Shown: in pieces, positions 26,310-35,141 of the stretch
Layout of the letters: the number at the start of each line of letters is the position of its first letter
How positions within the stretch are numbered: the first letter of the stretch is position 1
Assembly: GCA_902792105.1 (NCBI GenBank)
Contig: CADAYK010000018.1
Location: 1-38,182 of the forward strand
From: an uncultured Ruminococcus sp.
GTDB lineage: Bacteria > Bacillota > Clostridia > Oscillospirales > Acutalibacteraceae
Length of the DNA stretch: 38,182 nucleotides
Direction of reading: 5' to 3'
Program-made: the position numbers and the translations under genes
The notes under the pieces: model-generated
What the model saw: the letters and a program-made list of their open reading frames with translations, nothing else
The model's database searches: none
Told to the model about the DNA's origin: nothing

Positions 26310-27050
26310 TTAATTCAAAATCAGCGAAACACGCTGTCCGTCTATCCTCTTCGCAAGTCTGTCAAAGGCGGCAAGCGAAGAATTAAATTCTATTCCTGCC
26401 GCTCCGCGCTGCATTATTACCGAAATATCAATGCTGAACGGCACCACGGCGATAAGCTGGGTTTGCGACGCGTCAATTACCGCGTCCAAGTCCCGGTAAA
26501 AGCCGAGTTTTTTGAACATCTTTTTGTCAAAGCGGTTGATCACAAGGCGAATGTCTTTGATTGAAGCCGCCTCAAGTTTTTTGCGCACCTTAACGCCGCC
26601 TCTTACCGAGGTTGGTTCGGCGTTGGCAACGATCAACGCGCGGTCGGCAGGAGCCGCCGCAGTTATAAAACCCGAACCGATTCCGGCAGGGGAATCGATA
26701 ATCACATAGTCAAAAGTATTTTTAACCGAATCCACAAGCTGCCTGAACACCGAAGGACTGAGTTCGTTCTCGGCGTCAAACGGAGCAGCCATAAGGTAGA
26801 GGTTATCGTTGTGACGGCTTTTGTATATCGCCTCGCCGAAAGAGCAGTTGCCGCACACGGCATCGGACGCGTCAAAAAGAATGTCCTGCTCGATATCGAG
26901 CATGATATCCAAACCGCGCATACCGCTGTCGCTGTCAATCAGCAGCACTTTTTTTCCTTGTTTTACAAGCGCAACCGAAAGGCAAATGCAAACCGTGGAC
27001 TTGCCTGTGCCGCCTTTTCCGGACGCAACAACAATTACATTGTTCATCAT
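26310..27050 (-). CDS. minD: MinD-family ATPase
   Basis: This 246-residue ParA/MinD-type ATPase has the deviant Walker A GKGGTGKST (11-19), LLIDSDSGMRGLDIML as the A' region, and Walker B VIIDSPAGI. In MinCDE systems MinD dimers on the membrane recruit MinC to keep FtsZ rings off the poles. No minC, minE or divIVA lies beside it. Its C-terminus (AKRIDGQRVSLILN) is not an obvious amphipathic membrane helix like that of E. coli MinD. It has its own promoter after PBP2 and is followed by mgsA. Another ParA-type function cannot be excluded. Confidence 0.88.
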   Translation of the reverse strand: MMNNVIVVASGKGGTGKSTVCICLSVALVKQGKKVLLIDSDSGMRGLDIMLDIEQDILFDASDAVCGNCSFGEAIYKSRHNDNLYLMAAPFDAENELSPSVFRQLVDSVKNTFDYVIIDSPAGIGSGFITAAAPADRALIVANAEPTSVRGGVKVRKKLEAASIKDIRLVINRFDKKMFKKLGFYRDLDAVIDASQTQLIAVVPFSIDISVIMQRGAAGIEFNSSLAAFDRLAKRIDGQRVSLILN

Positions 27051-27067
27051 AATACTACCTCTAAATT

Positions 27068-27096
27068 ATTTTATCACAAAACATTGTAAAGAGCAA
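27068..27096 (-). promoter_or_regulatory. Promoter of minD-mgsA
   Basis: TTGCTC (27096-27091) and TAAAAT (27073-27068) on the minus strand have a 17-base spacer. They separate minD-mgsA from the mre operon. Confidence 0.5.
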
Positions 27097-27214
27097 CAAG
27101 CGGAGACTATTTTTTCACACAAACTTTTTGTAAATATTTTAGTTATTCTTGCTAAAAGACTTATGTAATTTAAGCCAATTGCACAAAATGTTGTGGTTGT
27201 ATTTTATAAATCTA

Positions 27215-29218
27215 CTATTTTTTAAAATATTCGTCCAGTAAATCCTTGGCAACCCGCATTGAATACGTACCCTTTACGCCGTGCTCAAGAACAACCGCCA
27301 CGGCTACCTCGGGTTTGTCATAAGGCGCGTAACAAATAAAGGTAGTGTGATCCGAGCCGGAGTTTTCCGCCGTTCCTGTTTTTGCCGCTACCTTAACCTT
27401 GTAATCTCCGAAAACCGAATACGCAGTTCCCTTTTCGTCTTGGGTAACGTTTAACATTGCCTCCTGAACGGTTTTAAGATTTTTTTCCGACACGCCGGCA
27501 TTGTCAACCTTTTCCGCCTTGTCAAAGCTTTTTACTGTTTTTTTGCGTGTGTAATCGGTGATTTTACTTACAATGTGGGTTTTAAGCCGGGTTCCGTTGT
27601 TGGCGATTGTCGCCGTGTAGGTCGCAAGCTGAACCGGAGTAAAGGCGTTGTCGGACTGTCCGATCGCCGCCGAAACCGTGTTGCCGGCCTCCCAGGTTTT
27701 GCTGTCCCGCCCCGCAAGGGTTCCGCGCGCTTCGTCTATTTCAACGCCCGTGTATTCGCCGAAGCCGAGCTTCTCGGCGTATAAATACATATTTTCAATT
27801 CCGAGCCGTCTGCCTGTTTCTGCAAAGTAGTAGTTGCAGGATTCGGTAATTGCTCCCTTTAGATCCTCCTCCTCGTGGCGGTGCATACATTTTACCACGT
27901 TTGAGGGATAGTAGTCGTATTTTTCGGTACAGAAGATTTCGGTACCGGGAGTTATTGTTTTTTCCTCAAGCGCCGCAAGCGCTACGCACGGCTTGAACAC
28001 CGACCCCCACGCGAAGGTTCCCATGAAGGCGCGGTTGAACATCGGCGAATTTTTATTTTGTGTAAGCTTAACGTAATAATCGCCGTATTCACTGTATTTA
28101 TTGAGGTCATAGGTAGGGTAGCTTGCCGCCGCGAGCACCGAAAAATCCTTGACGCTGAGCATTACCACAGCGCCGGATTCGCAGTCCTCTCCCTGAAGGC
28201 TTTGACCTTTGTTTTCCGCCTCAGCCTCGCCGTACGCCTTTGCTTCCTTTATATTTTTTTCAAGCGATTGAACCGCCTTTTGCTGCAATTTGGTGTCTAT
28301 TGTAAGAAAAACGGAGTTGCCGGGCTGCGAATCAATTGTTTCAACAGTGTCAATAATCGAACCGTCGGCGTTTTTTCTGATTATTTTTGTTCCGCCTACT
28401 CCCTTAAGCTCCTGCTCAAACGCCTGTTCAATACCGAATTTACCAACGCTGTCCGTAAGCGTATACTCCTTTTCGCCCTTGCTGAGTTCTTTGTATTCCT
28501 CCTCGGAAACCGAACCGAGCGCACCGAGAATATGCGGCGCGAGCGAGGCGTTTTCGGCGCGGCGCACAAGGTAGGTTTGAACCTCAACTCCGCTTATCCC
28601 CTGGGTGTTTTCGCTTACGGCGTTCATTGCGTTTCGGCTTATGTTGTCGGCAAAGGTATATGGCTTGGCGTTTGAATAACCTTCCCTCTCCATTCCGTAA
28701 CGCACCGAAAGAATCTTGCGAAGCTGCTCCTCGGTGTAGCCGTCCGGGATCGAATAGCGTTCCTTCAGCGCCGAAATACACATCGCGGCAGTTGCGTCGT
28801 CCTTCACCCCGGCGAGCTCTTTGAGCTTTGCGGCTTCGTCATCGGATTTTTCACGGAAAACATATCCGTTTTTATAGTCAACAGGCAGACTGTCATTCCA
28901 CTTGTCGCCTGTTTTTTCAAGCAGCGAAATCAGTCTCAGCGTTGTATTGCTGAGCTTGCTTTCGTCGGCGTAAAGCTTGTCGATCACAATTTTGTAACGC
29001 GTAGTGTTCACAACCAAGCCTTCTCCGTTTTTGTCGAGAATTTCTCCGCGGACAGCGTCGGTTTCAACGCTGTAGTTGGTCGATTTTGCCGAAATAAGCT
29101 TATATTGTCCCCCGTGGACAAGCTGCCAGTCAACAAGACGCGCGGTAAAAATCGCCATACAAACCAGCGAAACTATTATACATACTGTAAACGGCGTTTT
29201 AAGCCGTGTTTTTTTCAT
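27215..29218 (-). CDS. mrdA: Penicillin-binding protein 2 (transpeptidase)
   Basis: This 667-residue class B penicillin-binding protein cross-links peptidoglycan during elongation. A single membrane helix covers about residues 10-30. The pedestal/dimerisation domain follows, then the transpeptidase with the active serine S406 in S406-V-F-K409, the SCN triad at 460-462, and K613-T-G-T. All three motifs are present. It lies 72 bases after mreD in the rod-shape operon, where PBP2 is the usual elongasome partner of MreBCD. No rodA is adjacent. Confidence 0.94.
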   Translation of the reverse strand: MKKTRLKTPFTVCIIVSLVCMAIFTARLVDWQLVHGGQYKLISAKSTNYSVETDAVRGEILDKNGEGLVVNTTRYKIVIDKLYADESKLSNTTLRLISLLEKTGDKWNDSLPVDYKNGYVFREKSDDEAAKLKELAGVKDDATAAMCISALKERYSIPDGYTEEQLRKILSVRYGMEREGYSNAKPYTFADNISRNAMNAVSENTQGISGVEVQTYLVRRAENASLAPHILGALGSVSEEEYKELSKGEKEYTLTDSVGKFGIEQAFEQELKGVGGTKIIRKNADGSIIDTVETIDSQPGNSVFLTIDTKLQQKAVQSLEKNIKEAKAYGEAEAENKGQSLQGEDCESGAVVMLSVKDFSVLAAASYPTYDLNKYSEYGDYYVKLTQNKNSPMFNRAFMGTFAWGSVFKPCVALAALEEKTITPGTEIFCTEKYDYYPSNVVKCMHRHEEEDLKGAITESCNYYFAETGRRLGIENMYLYAEKLGFGEYTGVEIDEARGTLAGRDSKTWEAGNTVSAAIGQSDNAFTPVQLATYTATIANNGTRLKTHIVSKITDYTRKKTVKSFDKAEKVDNAGVSEKNLKTVQEAMLNVTQDEKGTAYSVFGDYKVKVAAKTGTAENSGSDHTTFICYAPYDKPEVAVAVVLEHGVKGTYSMRVAKDLLDEYFKK

Positions 29219-29290
29219 ACCGCACCTTCTTTTCGCTTAGCGTTTTTAATGTGTGTTGCTTATATACCGACGGTAACCGGCGTTAATAAG

Positions 29291-29809
29291 CTAAAAGCTT
29301 TTCTTTGTAAAGCTGCGGTGGATAAATCCGTTGATCACATACAGAATCACCGCACAAAGCAGCGTCAGTATCATACGCATAATATAATGTCCGATAAACA
29401 GCGACCAAATGCCGTCACCTCCGCCGAACGCGCGGAAAATCACAAAATAGAAGCCGAGCAGCAACAAAACCGCCGCCGCGGACGTTATTATAAAGGTAAA
29501 AAGCGTGTCGTTCAGGTAAGTTCCCGAAATGTAATGGACCGCCGCGCAAACAAGCGTAAACGAGATAGCGAAATATCCGATGTTGCCGCCGCTGTTGATA
29601 TCGGACACCGTGCCGCATACAGCCGCGAAAACTATCGAGGGAATAAACTCCTCAAACGCCGTTATACTCAAAGCCAGAGCCAGCAGAAAAAATGGCTTTG
29701 CTCCGAAAATTTCGGGCATCAGCTTTGGCGTTGACTGCAAAACCGCAAGCAAGATCACCTCGAGCGCGTAGGCTAAATATTTGAAAAACGCGCGGTTATT
29801 GCTTCTCAT
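29291..29809 (-). CDS. mreD: Rod shape-determining protein MreD
   Basis: This 172-residue integral membrane protein with about five helices (for example LEVILLAVLQ, PSIVFAAVCGTV, FTFIITSAAAVLLLLGF, ILTLLCAVILYVI) forms part of the elongasome that guides lateral wall synthesis. Its start overlaps the mreC stop by 14 bases, so the two are coupled. MreD is poorly conserved, and the call rests on size, topology and the mreB-mreC-mreD-PBP2 order. Confidence 0.9.
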   Translation of the reverse strand: MRSNNRAFFKYLAYALEVILLAVLQSTPKLMPEIFGAKPFFLLALALSITAFEEFIPSIVFAAVCGTVSDINSGGNIGYFAISFTLVCAAVHYISGTYLNDTLFTFIITSAAAVLLLLGFYFVIFRAFGGGDGIWSLFIGHYIMRMILTLLCAVILYVINGFIHRSFTKKSF

Positions 29810-30632
29810 TGCCCTTTACCTCGCCTTTCGTTCCGAAATCGGTGATTACCGCCGCCGTGCCGATGTAACGAATGTCCTCATAAGGCTTGATCACGGCATA
29901 ACGCGAGGCGTCATAGGAATTAAACTCAACGCTTTGAACCTCTCCTATCAGCAAGCCTCCCGGATAAACGCCTCCGGTGCCCGAGGTAGTGATCATATCG
30001 CCCTTTTTAACCTTGTGATTTTCCGCGAGCGTTGTCATGGCGGTAAGATTTTTGTCACAAAGAGTGGCATTGCCGTTTATTATGCCGTTGTCGCCGCTCT
30101 GCTTGTCCTTGGCGCCTGCCTTGGTGTCGGGCGAAAGGATAGTTTTAACCTTGCAGGTTGCAGCGTCCGCCTGACAAACCCAGCCCACAAGGCCGTTTTC
30201 TGTAATTACGGGGTTGTTTACGCTTATGCCCTGCGACGTTCCTTCATCAAGGGTAAAGGAGTAAAAATCGTCATTAGTGTCGCGCTTGATCACATTGGCA
30301 GGAGTAAGCTTATAAGACGGATTATCCTTTTTTATCTCGAGCAGCTTTTTCAGCCGCGAATTTTCCTGTTTTATTTCTATGTAATCCGAAAGCTGATTTC
30401 TCAGCTCGGCGTTTTCGCTTTTCAGCTTTTCAAGCTGTTCGCGAACCTCATCTGCGCCGGCGGAGTCAATGCTTGCCGCAGCCTTTGCCGAAACCTGAAA
30501 AAGCCCCTTTGTCGCAGCGTTTATTCCGCCCGACACAAGCGAGTTTTCCTCGGGTGACAAAACGCTCATCACCGAAATTAGGATGAGCGTGATGATTAAT
30601 GCTTTCAGATTTTGGTCATGTATTCTTCTCAT
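29796..30632 (-). CDS. mreC: Rod shape-determining protein MreC
   Basis: This 278-residue protein links the cytoplasmic MreB filament to periplasmic-side wall enzymes. There is one N-terminal membrane helix (LKALIITLILISVMSVLS). A coiled coil follows at about residues 58-95 (EQLEKLKSENAELRNQLSDY), then the double beta-barrel domain (GWVCQADAATCKVKTILSPD, MITTSGTGGVYPGGLLIGEV). The last stretch is a classic MreC signature. It lies 11 bases after mreB and overlaps mreD. Confidence 0.94.
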   Translation of the reverse strand: MRRIHDQNLKALIITLILISVMSVLSPEENSLVSGGINAATKGLFQVSAKAAASIDSAGADEVREQLEKLKSENAELRNQLSDYIEIKQENSRLKKLLEIKKDNPSYKLTPANVIKRDTNDDFYSFTLDEGTSQGISVNNPVITENGLVGWVCQADAATCKVKTILSPDTKAGAKDKQSGDNGIINGNATLCDKNLTAMTTLAENHKVKKGDMITTSGTGGVYPGGLLIGEVQSVEFNSYDASRYAVIKPYEDIRYIGTAAVITDFGTKGEVKGNEKQ

Positions 30633-30643
30633 AGCCCTGTCTT

Positions 30644-31657
30644 TCAGCGGCGGTTATGCTTGTACTGTATACCTGTCGCTTTGCTCAGTCTTTTTCCTGC
30701 GCCGTCAACAACACAGTCGAGCGGACGTTTGGCAACGTGAACAGGCATTCCCGTTTGCTGCATAACCAGCATATCGATTCCCCTGAGCAGCGCGCCGCCG
30801 CCTGTAAGCATAATTCCGCGGTCGATAATATCGGCGGAAAGCTCGGGAGGAGTTTTTTCAAGTGTGGTTTTTATTGCTTCGATTATCGTGTTGAGCGGAT
30901 CTGACAGCGCCTCGCGTACCTCCGCTGCGGAAATTGTGATGTCGTTAGGAAGTCCGTCAACAAGATTCCTGCCCTTGACCGTCATGCTTTCCTCGTTGTC
31001 ATAAGGATAAGCCGAACCGATTTTTATCTTTATATCCTCGGCGGTGCGTTCGCCGATAAGCAGGTTATAGTTGCGTTTAATATAGGTTGAAATAGATTCG
31101 TCAAACTTGTCTCCGGCAACTCTGACCGAACACGCGGTAACGATATCGCCAAGCGAAATAACCGCGACCTCGCTGGTTCCTCCGCCTATATCCACAACCA
31201 TACTTCCGGTAGGCTCGTCAACCGGCATGCCTGCGCCGATCGCCGCTGCCATAGGCTCCTCAATGAGGATAACGGGAGGCTTGGCGCCTGCCTGGTACGC
31301 AGCGTCCTCAACAGCCTTGCGCTCAACCTCGGTCACGCCCGTGGGCATACAGATTATTACCCGCGGCTTGCTGAAAATTCCCGGCTTTACTGATTTTTTT
31401 ATAAAATGCTGCAGCATTTTTGCTGTAATTTTAAAGTCGGCGATCACACCGTCCTTCAGCGGACGAACCGCGACAATTGAGCCGGGGGTTCTGCCGATCA
31501 TATCCTTTGCCTGTGAACCGACCGCAAGCACAGTGTCGGTGCGGATGTCAACCGCCACGACCGAAGGCTCGCGCAGGATGATACCCCTGCCCTTTAGGCA
31601 CACAAGAGTGTTTGCCGTGCCGAGGTCGATTCCAATATCCTTTGAAAAAGAAAACAT
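30644..31657 (-). CDS. mreB: Rod shape-determining protein MreB
   Basis: This 337-residue bacterial actin polymerises under the membrane and steers wall synthesis. It has phosphate-1 [12 protein letters not shown], phosphate-2 [16 protein letters not shown], and the adenosine loop [12 protein letters not shown]. The length is normal. The start follows AAGGGAG at 9 bases. It is the first gene of the mreB-mreC-mreD-PBP2 set. No strong consensus promoter was found in the 85-base gap to dut, so reading from upstream is possible. Confidence 0.97.
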   Translation of the reverse strand: MFSFSKDIGIDLGTANTLVCLKGRGIILREPSVVAVDIRTDTVLAVGSQAKDMIGRTPGSIVAVRPLKDGVIADFKITAKMLQHFIKKSVKPGIFSKPRVIICMPTGVTEVERKAVEDAAYQAGAKPPVILIEEPMAAAIGAGMPVDEPTGSMVVDIGGGTSEVAVISLGDIVTACSVRVAGDKFDESISTYIKRNYNLLIGERTAEDIKIKIGSAYPYDNEESMTVKGRNLVDGLPNDITISAAEVREALSDPLNTIIEAIKTTLEKTPPELSADIIDRGIMLTGGGALLRGIDMLVMQQTGMPVHVAKRPLDCVVDGAGKRLSKATGIQYKHNRR

Positions 31658-31742
31658 TTTATCGCTCCCTTTCTTATTTATTTCTTCGCGTATGGTATTA
31701 TCATACTACACCCGCGCCCTATTATGTGTCGAAATACGGCGG

Positions 31743-32183
31743 TCAGCTTCTGCCTGTGGAGCCGAAGCCGCCTTCGCCGCGCTCGGTGTCGCCAAGCTCG
31801 GAAACCTCCCGAACACCGGGAACAAACACGGGCGCGATCACCATTTGGGCAACGCGCTCAAACGGTTCGATAACATAGGGCTTGTCGGAAACATTGCAAA
31901 GTCCCACGCAAACCTCGCCGCGGTAGTCGCTGTCGATTACTCCCACGCCGTTTGAAAGACATATCCCGTGCTTTACGCCCAGTCCGCTTCGCGCGTACAA
32001 AAACGCGGCGCAGCCGTTGTCGGGCAGCTCGATCGCAATGCCGGTGGGAATGATTTTCAATTCGCCCGGGCTGAGCGTTACGCCTTCGTCAAGACAGGCA
32101 TACAAATCCATTCCCGCCGAACCGCTTGTGGCGGTTTTGGGGATACGGGCGTTTTCCCTAAGCTTCTTTATCTTTAAAACCAT
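31743..32183 (-). CDS. dut: Deoxyuridine triphosphatase (dUTPase)
   Basis: This 146-residue homotrimeric enzyme converts dUTP to dUMP and pyrophosphate, keeping uracil out of DNA. All five motifs are seen: GSAGMDLYA, ARSGLGVKHG, NGVGVIDSDYRGEV, ERVAQMVIAP, and the C-terminal lid RGEGGFGSTG. A possible promoter (TTGACC at 32248-32243 and TTTTAT 17 bases later) and a weak GGAAG ribosome site precede it. It is followed by mreB in the same direction. Confidence 0.96.
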   Translation of the reverse strand: MVLKIKKLRENARIPKTATSGSAGMDLYACLDEGVTLSPGELKIIPTGIAIELPDNGCAAFLYARSGLGVKHGICLSNGVGVIDSDYRGEVCVGLCNVSDKPYVIEPFERVAQMVIAPVFVPGVREVSELGDTERGEGGFGSTGRS

Positions 32184-32331
32184 AATGATTCTTCCTTCAT
32201 TTTTTGGATTTTTTGAATAATAAAAATTTTACGTTTATTAACGGTCAATTGTATCCCGCGGCGATTATTCCGCGTCGGAAATATATATCCCGAAGCTTGT
32301 TTCTTTAATGAAATAAAAGAATGTTAACATC

Positions 32332-34392
32332 TTATTCCACTCCGCGTTTATACAATCCGTGGGTGATTTTGTCTTTTAACATCGCTTTCGGGTTAAAATC
32401 TGTGATGTTTTTAACTGTTTCCACATAGTTTTCCACACTGAAACGCAGTGTGTTAAAAGACGTTGAAAGTGTTGAAAGCTCCTTTTTGTCCACATAAAGC
32501 GGAACGCAATTGAGCACCTCGGTGCACACTCCGTCGCACCTTAAATAAAACCTTTTGCCCTTTCTGTCCGTCATAACACTTCGATTTTTGCAGGATTTGC
32601 AATCTATACCCTCGCTTTTTGCCGGGCAGCTGCGGCACAGCATCAGCGGAAGGTAACCGTAGCTTATTATTCCGCGGTCTATGTTTCCTCCAAGGCGGTT
32701 GATTCGCTCAAAGGTAAGCTCAAAGCTCAGTTCAACGTCAGCGATCCCATACTCCTCCGCCCAAAGCAAATCGGGTGTGTTTACAAGGTTAAGCCCAAAT
32801 CCGCCGTGCAGTGTAAATCCGAGCTTCTTTGCGGTATACAGCGCCCCTATATTATTGCACAGCGCGTGAGTTATTCCAAGCTCATAAACCTTTTTAAGCT
32901 GATTTTCAATTTGGTTCTCCCTGCCGAACATCCCGCGCGGAATTTCAACCGCAACAGGGTAGCCATCGTCTTTCAGTCTTGAAAGCTCGCGCGTATCCGA
33001 AAACAGCGGTACAAAAACAAGCTCGCAGTTTTTGAATTCGGGCGAAATTTTTGTTCCCGTAACCCTTGCGCGGACAAAGTCCCCGTGTTTATTGAACGGC
33101 TCGAACTTCTTCGGCAAATCCGCGCCGTTTATAACATAGTTATGGACCGACGCGCGTTTTTTATCAAGCAGCCCCAAAGCCTCGCGCCGCATATAGTTGA
33201 GCGCGGACAGAGGCAGGCTTAAATTATCGTCGATATCAATTATCAGTTTTTCGATTTTATACGCCGTACCGCCTGTTTTGGAAAGCTGCGCACGGCATTT
33301 TTCTTCGGACAGCGGAATTTTGACCGCGGTCTCGCACACAGCCTGCGAGCTGACGGAAACGGTGTTTTTTCCGGCGGTCAAAACCAGGCTTGCCGGCTGA
33401 CCGGGCTTTGCCGAAAACTGCCCGTGAACATTTATATTTTGTATTTCATCCTTGTAGTTTTGGCGAATAGCCGAAAGCAGCTTATTATCGGCGGAAACCA
33501 CGTCGTCTCTGCGGCGTGTGCCGAACATTTCGCGGCCGGTCTTTCCTTTATAATAGCCGTCTGTAAAGCCTGTCCGCGAGAAAACCGACTTCAGCATCTC
33601 TGCGGTTTTATCGGTTACAAAACCCAAATCGCGCTGTTCAACACAAGCCCGGACCGCCGCCGAAACATATTCGGGACGCTTCATCCTTCCCTCGATCTTT
33701 GCCGAGGTAACGCCGATAGCCTGCAAGTCACCGATATAGGAAACAAGACTGTTGTCCTTTAAGCTAAGCGCGTAACCGCCTTTGTTTTTGATATAAAACG
33801 GCAAACGGCAGGTTTGGGCACAGGCTCCGCGGTTGCCGCTGCGCGAACCCAGCATTGCGCTGAAATAGCACTGACCCGACACACACATGCACAAAGCGCC
33901 GTGCACAAAAACCTCCAGCTCAACCGGAATTTCGGCCGCTTTTTTTATTTCGTCACGGCTCATTTCACGCGCGAGCACCACTCGCTTGAAGCCGAGCTCG
34001 TACAAAGCCCTGACTCCCGATGCCGTGTGAACACTCATTTGGGTTGACGCGTGAAGCGCAAGCCCGGGAGCGATTTTTTTCGCAAGCCTTGCCACGCCCA
34101 TATTCTGAACGATCAGGGCGTCGGCGTCAGCCGCGGCAGCGGAAGTTATCGCCTGCGCAAGCTTTTCAAGCTCGTCGTCAAACACAAGTGTGTTCAGCGT
34201 TACATAAACCTTAACGCCGTGAATGTGGCAGTATGCCACCGCCTTTTTTAACTCGTCATCGTCAAAATTTTGCGCGGAAGCCCTTGCGGAAAACAGCTTT
34301 TCGCCCAGATAAACAGCATCGGCACCCGACCTTACGGCGGCAATCACGCTTTCATAGCCGCCTGCCGGAGCAAGTATCTCAAGTTTCCCCAT
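32332..34392 (-). CDS. U32-family peptidase / RlhA-like protein
   Basis: This 686-residue protein opens MGKLEILAPAGGYESV with the U32 TIM-barrel-like domain and the family signature around EVFVHGALCMCVSGQC, with cysteines in NRGACAQTCR. A DUF3656-type middle domain and a second U32-like portion with ending cysteines (CRSCPAK, CKSCKN) follow. Related proteins hydroxylate 23S rRNA (RlhA) or act as collagenase-like peptidases; the long two-part form suits the RNA-modification group. The start is ATG 34392, although the frame is open to TTG 34419. It overlaps the zapA end by 14 bases, so the two are translationally coupled. Confidence 0.88.
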   Translation of the reverse strand: MGKLEILAPAGGYESVIAAVRSGADAVYLGEKLFSARASAQNFDDDELKKAVAYCHIHGVKVYVTLNTLVFDDELEKLAQAITSAAAADADALIVQNMGVARLAKKIAPGLALHASTQMSVHTASGVRALYELGFKRVVLAREMSRDEIKKAAEIPVELEVFVHGALCMCVSGQCYFSAMLGSRSGNRGACAQTCRLPFYIKNKGGYALSLKDNSLVSYIGDLQAIGVTSAKIEGRMKRPEYVSAAVRACVEQRDLGFVTDKTAEMLKSVFSRTGFTDGYYKGKTGREMFGTRRRDDVVSADNKLLSAIRQNYKDEIQNINVHGQFSAKPGQPASLVLTAGKNTVSVSSQAVCETAVKIPLSEEKCRAQLSKTGGTAYKIEKLIIDIDDNLSLPLSALNYMRREALGLLDKKRASVHNYVINGADLPKKFEPFNKHGDFVRARVTGTKISPEFKNCELVFVPLFSDTRELSRLKDDGYPVAVEIPRGMFGRENQIENQLKKVYELGITHALCNNIGALYTAKKLGFTLHGGFGLNLVNTPDLLWAEEYGIADVELSFELTFERINRLGGNIDRGIISYGYLPLMLCRSCPAKSEGIDCKSCKNRSVMTDRKGKRFYLRCDGVCTEVLNCVPLYVDKKELSTLSTSFNTLRFSVENYVETVKNITDFNPKAMLKDKITHGLYKRGVE

Positions 34393-34924
34393 TTTTATTC
34401 CCGCCGTCCTTTTCCTCAAACAGCGAATACTGCTTCATGGGTACGTAACCCATCATTTTTTCGGTTTTTTTATCCTTAACGGCTTTTTCAAACTTTTTTT
34501 CGTTGTCGGTCTTTTTGCTGTCGGCGTTCTTTTTCAGCTTTTCATTTTCTTTCACAAGCGTGCGCAGCTGTTCCTCAAGCACTTTGATTCGCTTTGTAAG
34601 GGCGGTGTTTTCGTTTATTGCCCCTGCAAGCTTCTGTTTGTATTCCTTGCACTGCTTTGTGAGCTCGGCGGACTGGCGGATGATCAAATCAGCCTTGTCG
34701 ATTACATCCTGATTGCGCTTAACCGCCTTGTTGCGGTCGTCGCAAAAATCCATCGCGGCAAGCACCGCGCAATCCCTTGTGTCGAGGTTCCTGCCCGTTT
34801 GTGAAGCGCGGCGAATGCTGTTGATCACATCCTGCGAAACCGAACGCACATACTCTTCACTGTCAGAGGTGATGACAGCATAACTGCGTCCCTCAATTTG
34901 AACGCTTACCCTTTTCTTTTCCAT
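34379..34924 (-). CDS. zapA: Cell division protein ZapA with long coiled-coil tail
   Basis: This 181-residue protein has the ZapA domain at residues 1-85 (VSVQIEGRSYAVITSDSEE, then AVLAAMDFCDDRNKA), which binds and bundles FtsZ filaments. A coiled coil at about 90-150 (KVLEEQLRTLVKENEKLKK) and a charged tail ending SLFEEKDGGN follow. Typical ZapA proteins are about 90-110 residues, so the extra half is notable but common in Clostridia. The start is ATG 34924, 7 bases after GGAGAGG; a longer frame would include that ribosome site. Confidence 0.88.
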   Translation of the reverse strand: MEKKRVSVQIEGRSYAVITSDSEEYVRSVSQDVINSIRRASQTGRNLDTRDCAVLAAMDFCDDRNKAVKRNQDVIDKADLIIRQSAELTKQCKEYKQKLAGAINENTALTKRIKVLEEQLRTLVKENEKLKKNADSKKTDNEKKFEKAVKDKKTEKMMGYVPMKQYSLFEEKDGGNKNGET

Positions 34925-35068
34925 ACCTGCACCTCTCCTTATAGATATCCAATTTATATAATACCACATTATTTTTTAAAGCACAATAGAAATAAACGTG
35001 GGCGTGTCAAATTTTATATTGATTTTGCAATAACTGCGCATAATTTGTTTCTATAATAGAAATATAGC

Positions 35069-35097
35069 TTGAAATCTGTCTGTTTTTGTGTTAAAAT
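35069..35097 (+). promoter_or_regulatory. Promoter of the GH13 gene
   Basis: TTGAAA (35069-35074) and TAAAAT (35092-35097) are 17 bases apart, in the gap between the divergent zapA and GH13 genes. AGGAGG (35131-35136) follows before the start codon. Confidence 0.6.
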
Positions 35098-35141
35098 AAA
35101 GGCATACGCAAACAAATTGTCATGAACAACAGGAGGATATT

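Noticed and set aside
32256-32275. CGCGG/CCGCG hairpin between the U32 gene and dut.
   Set aside because: Short stem with no T run on either side; not enough to call a terminator.
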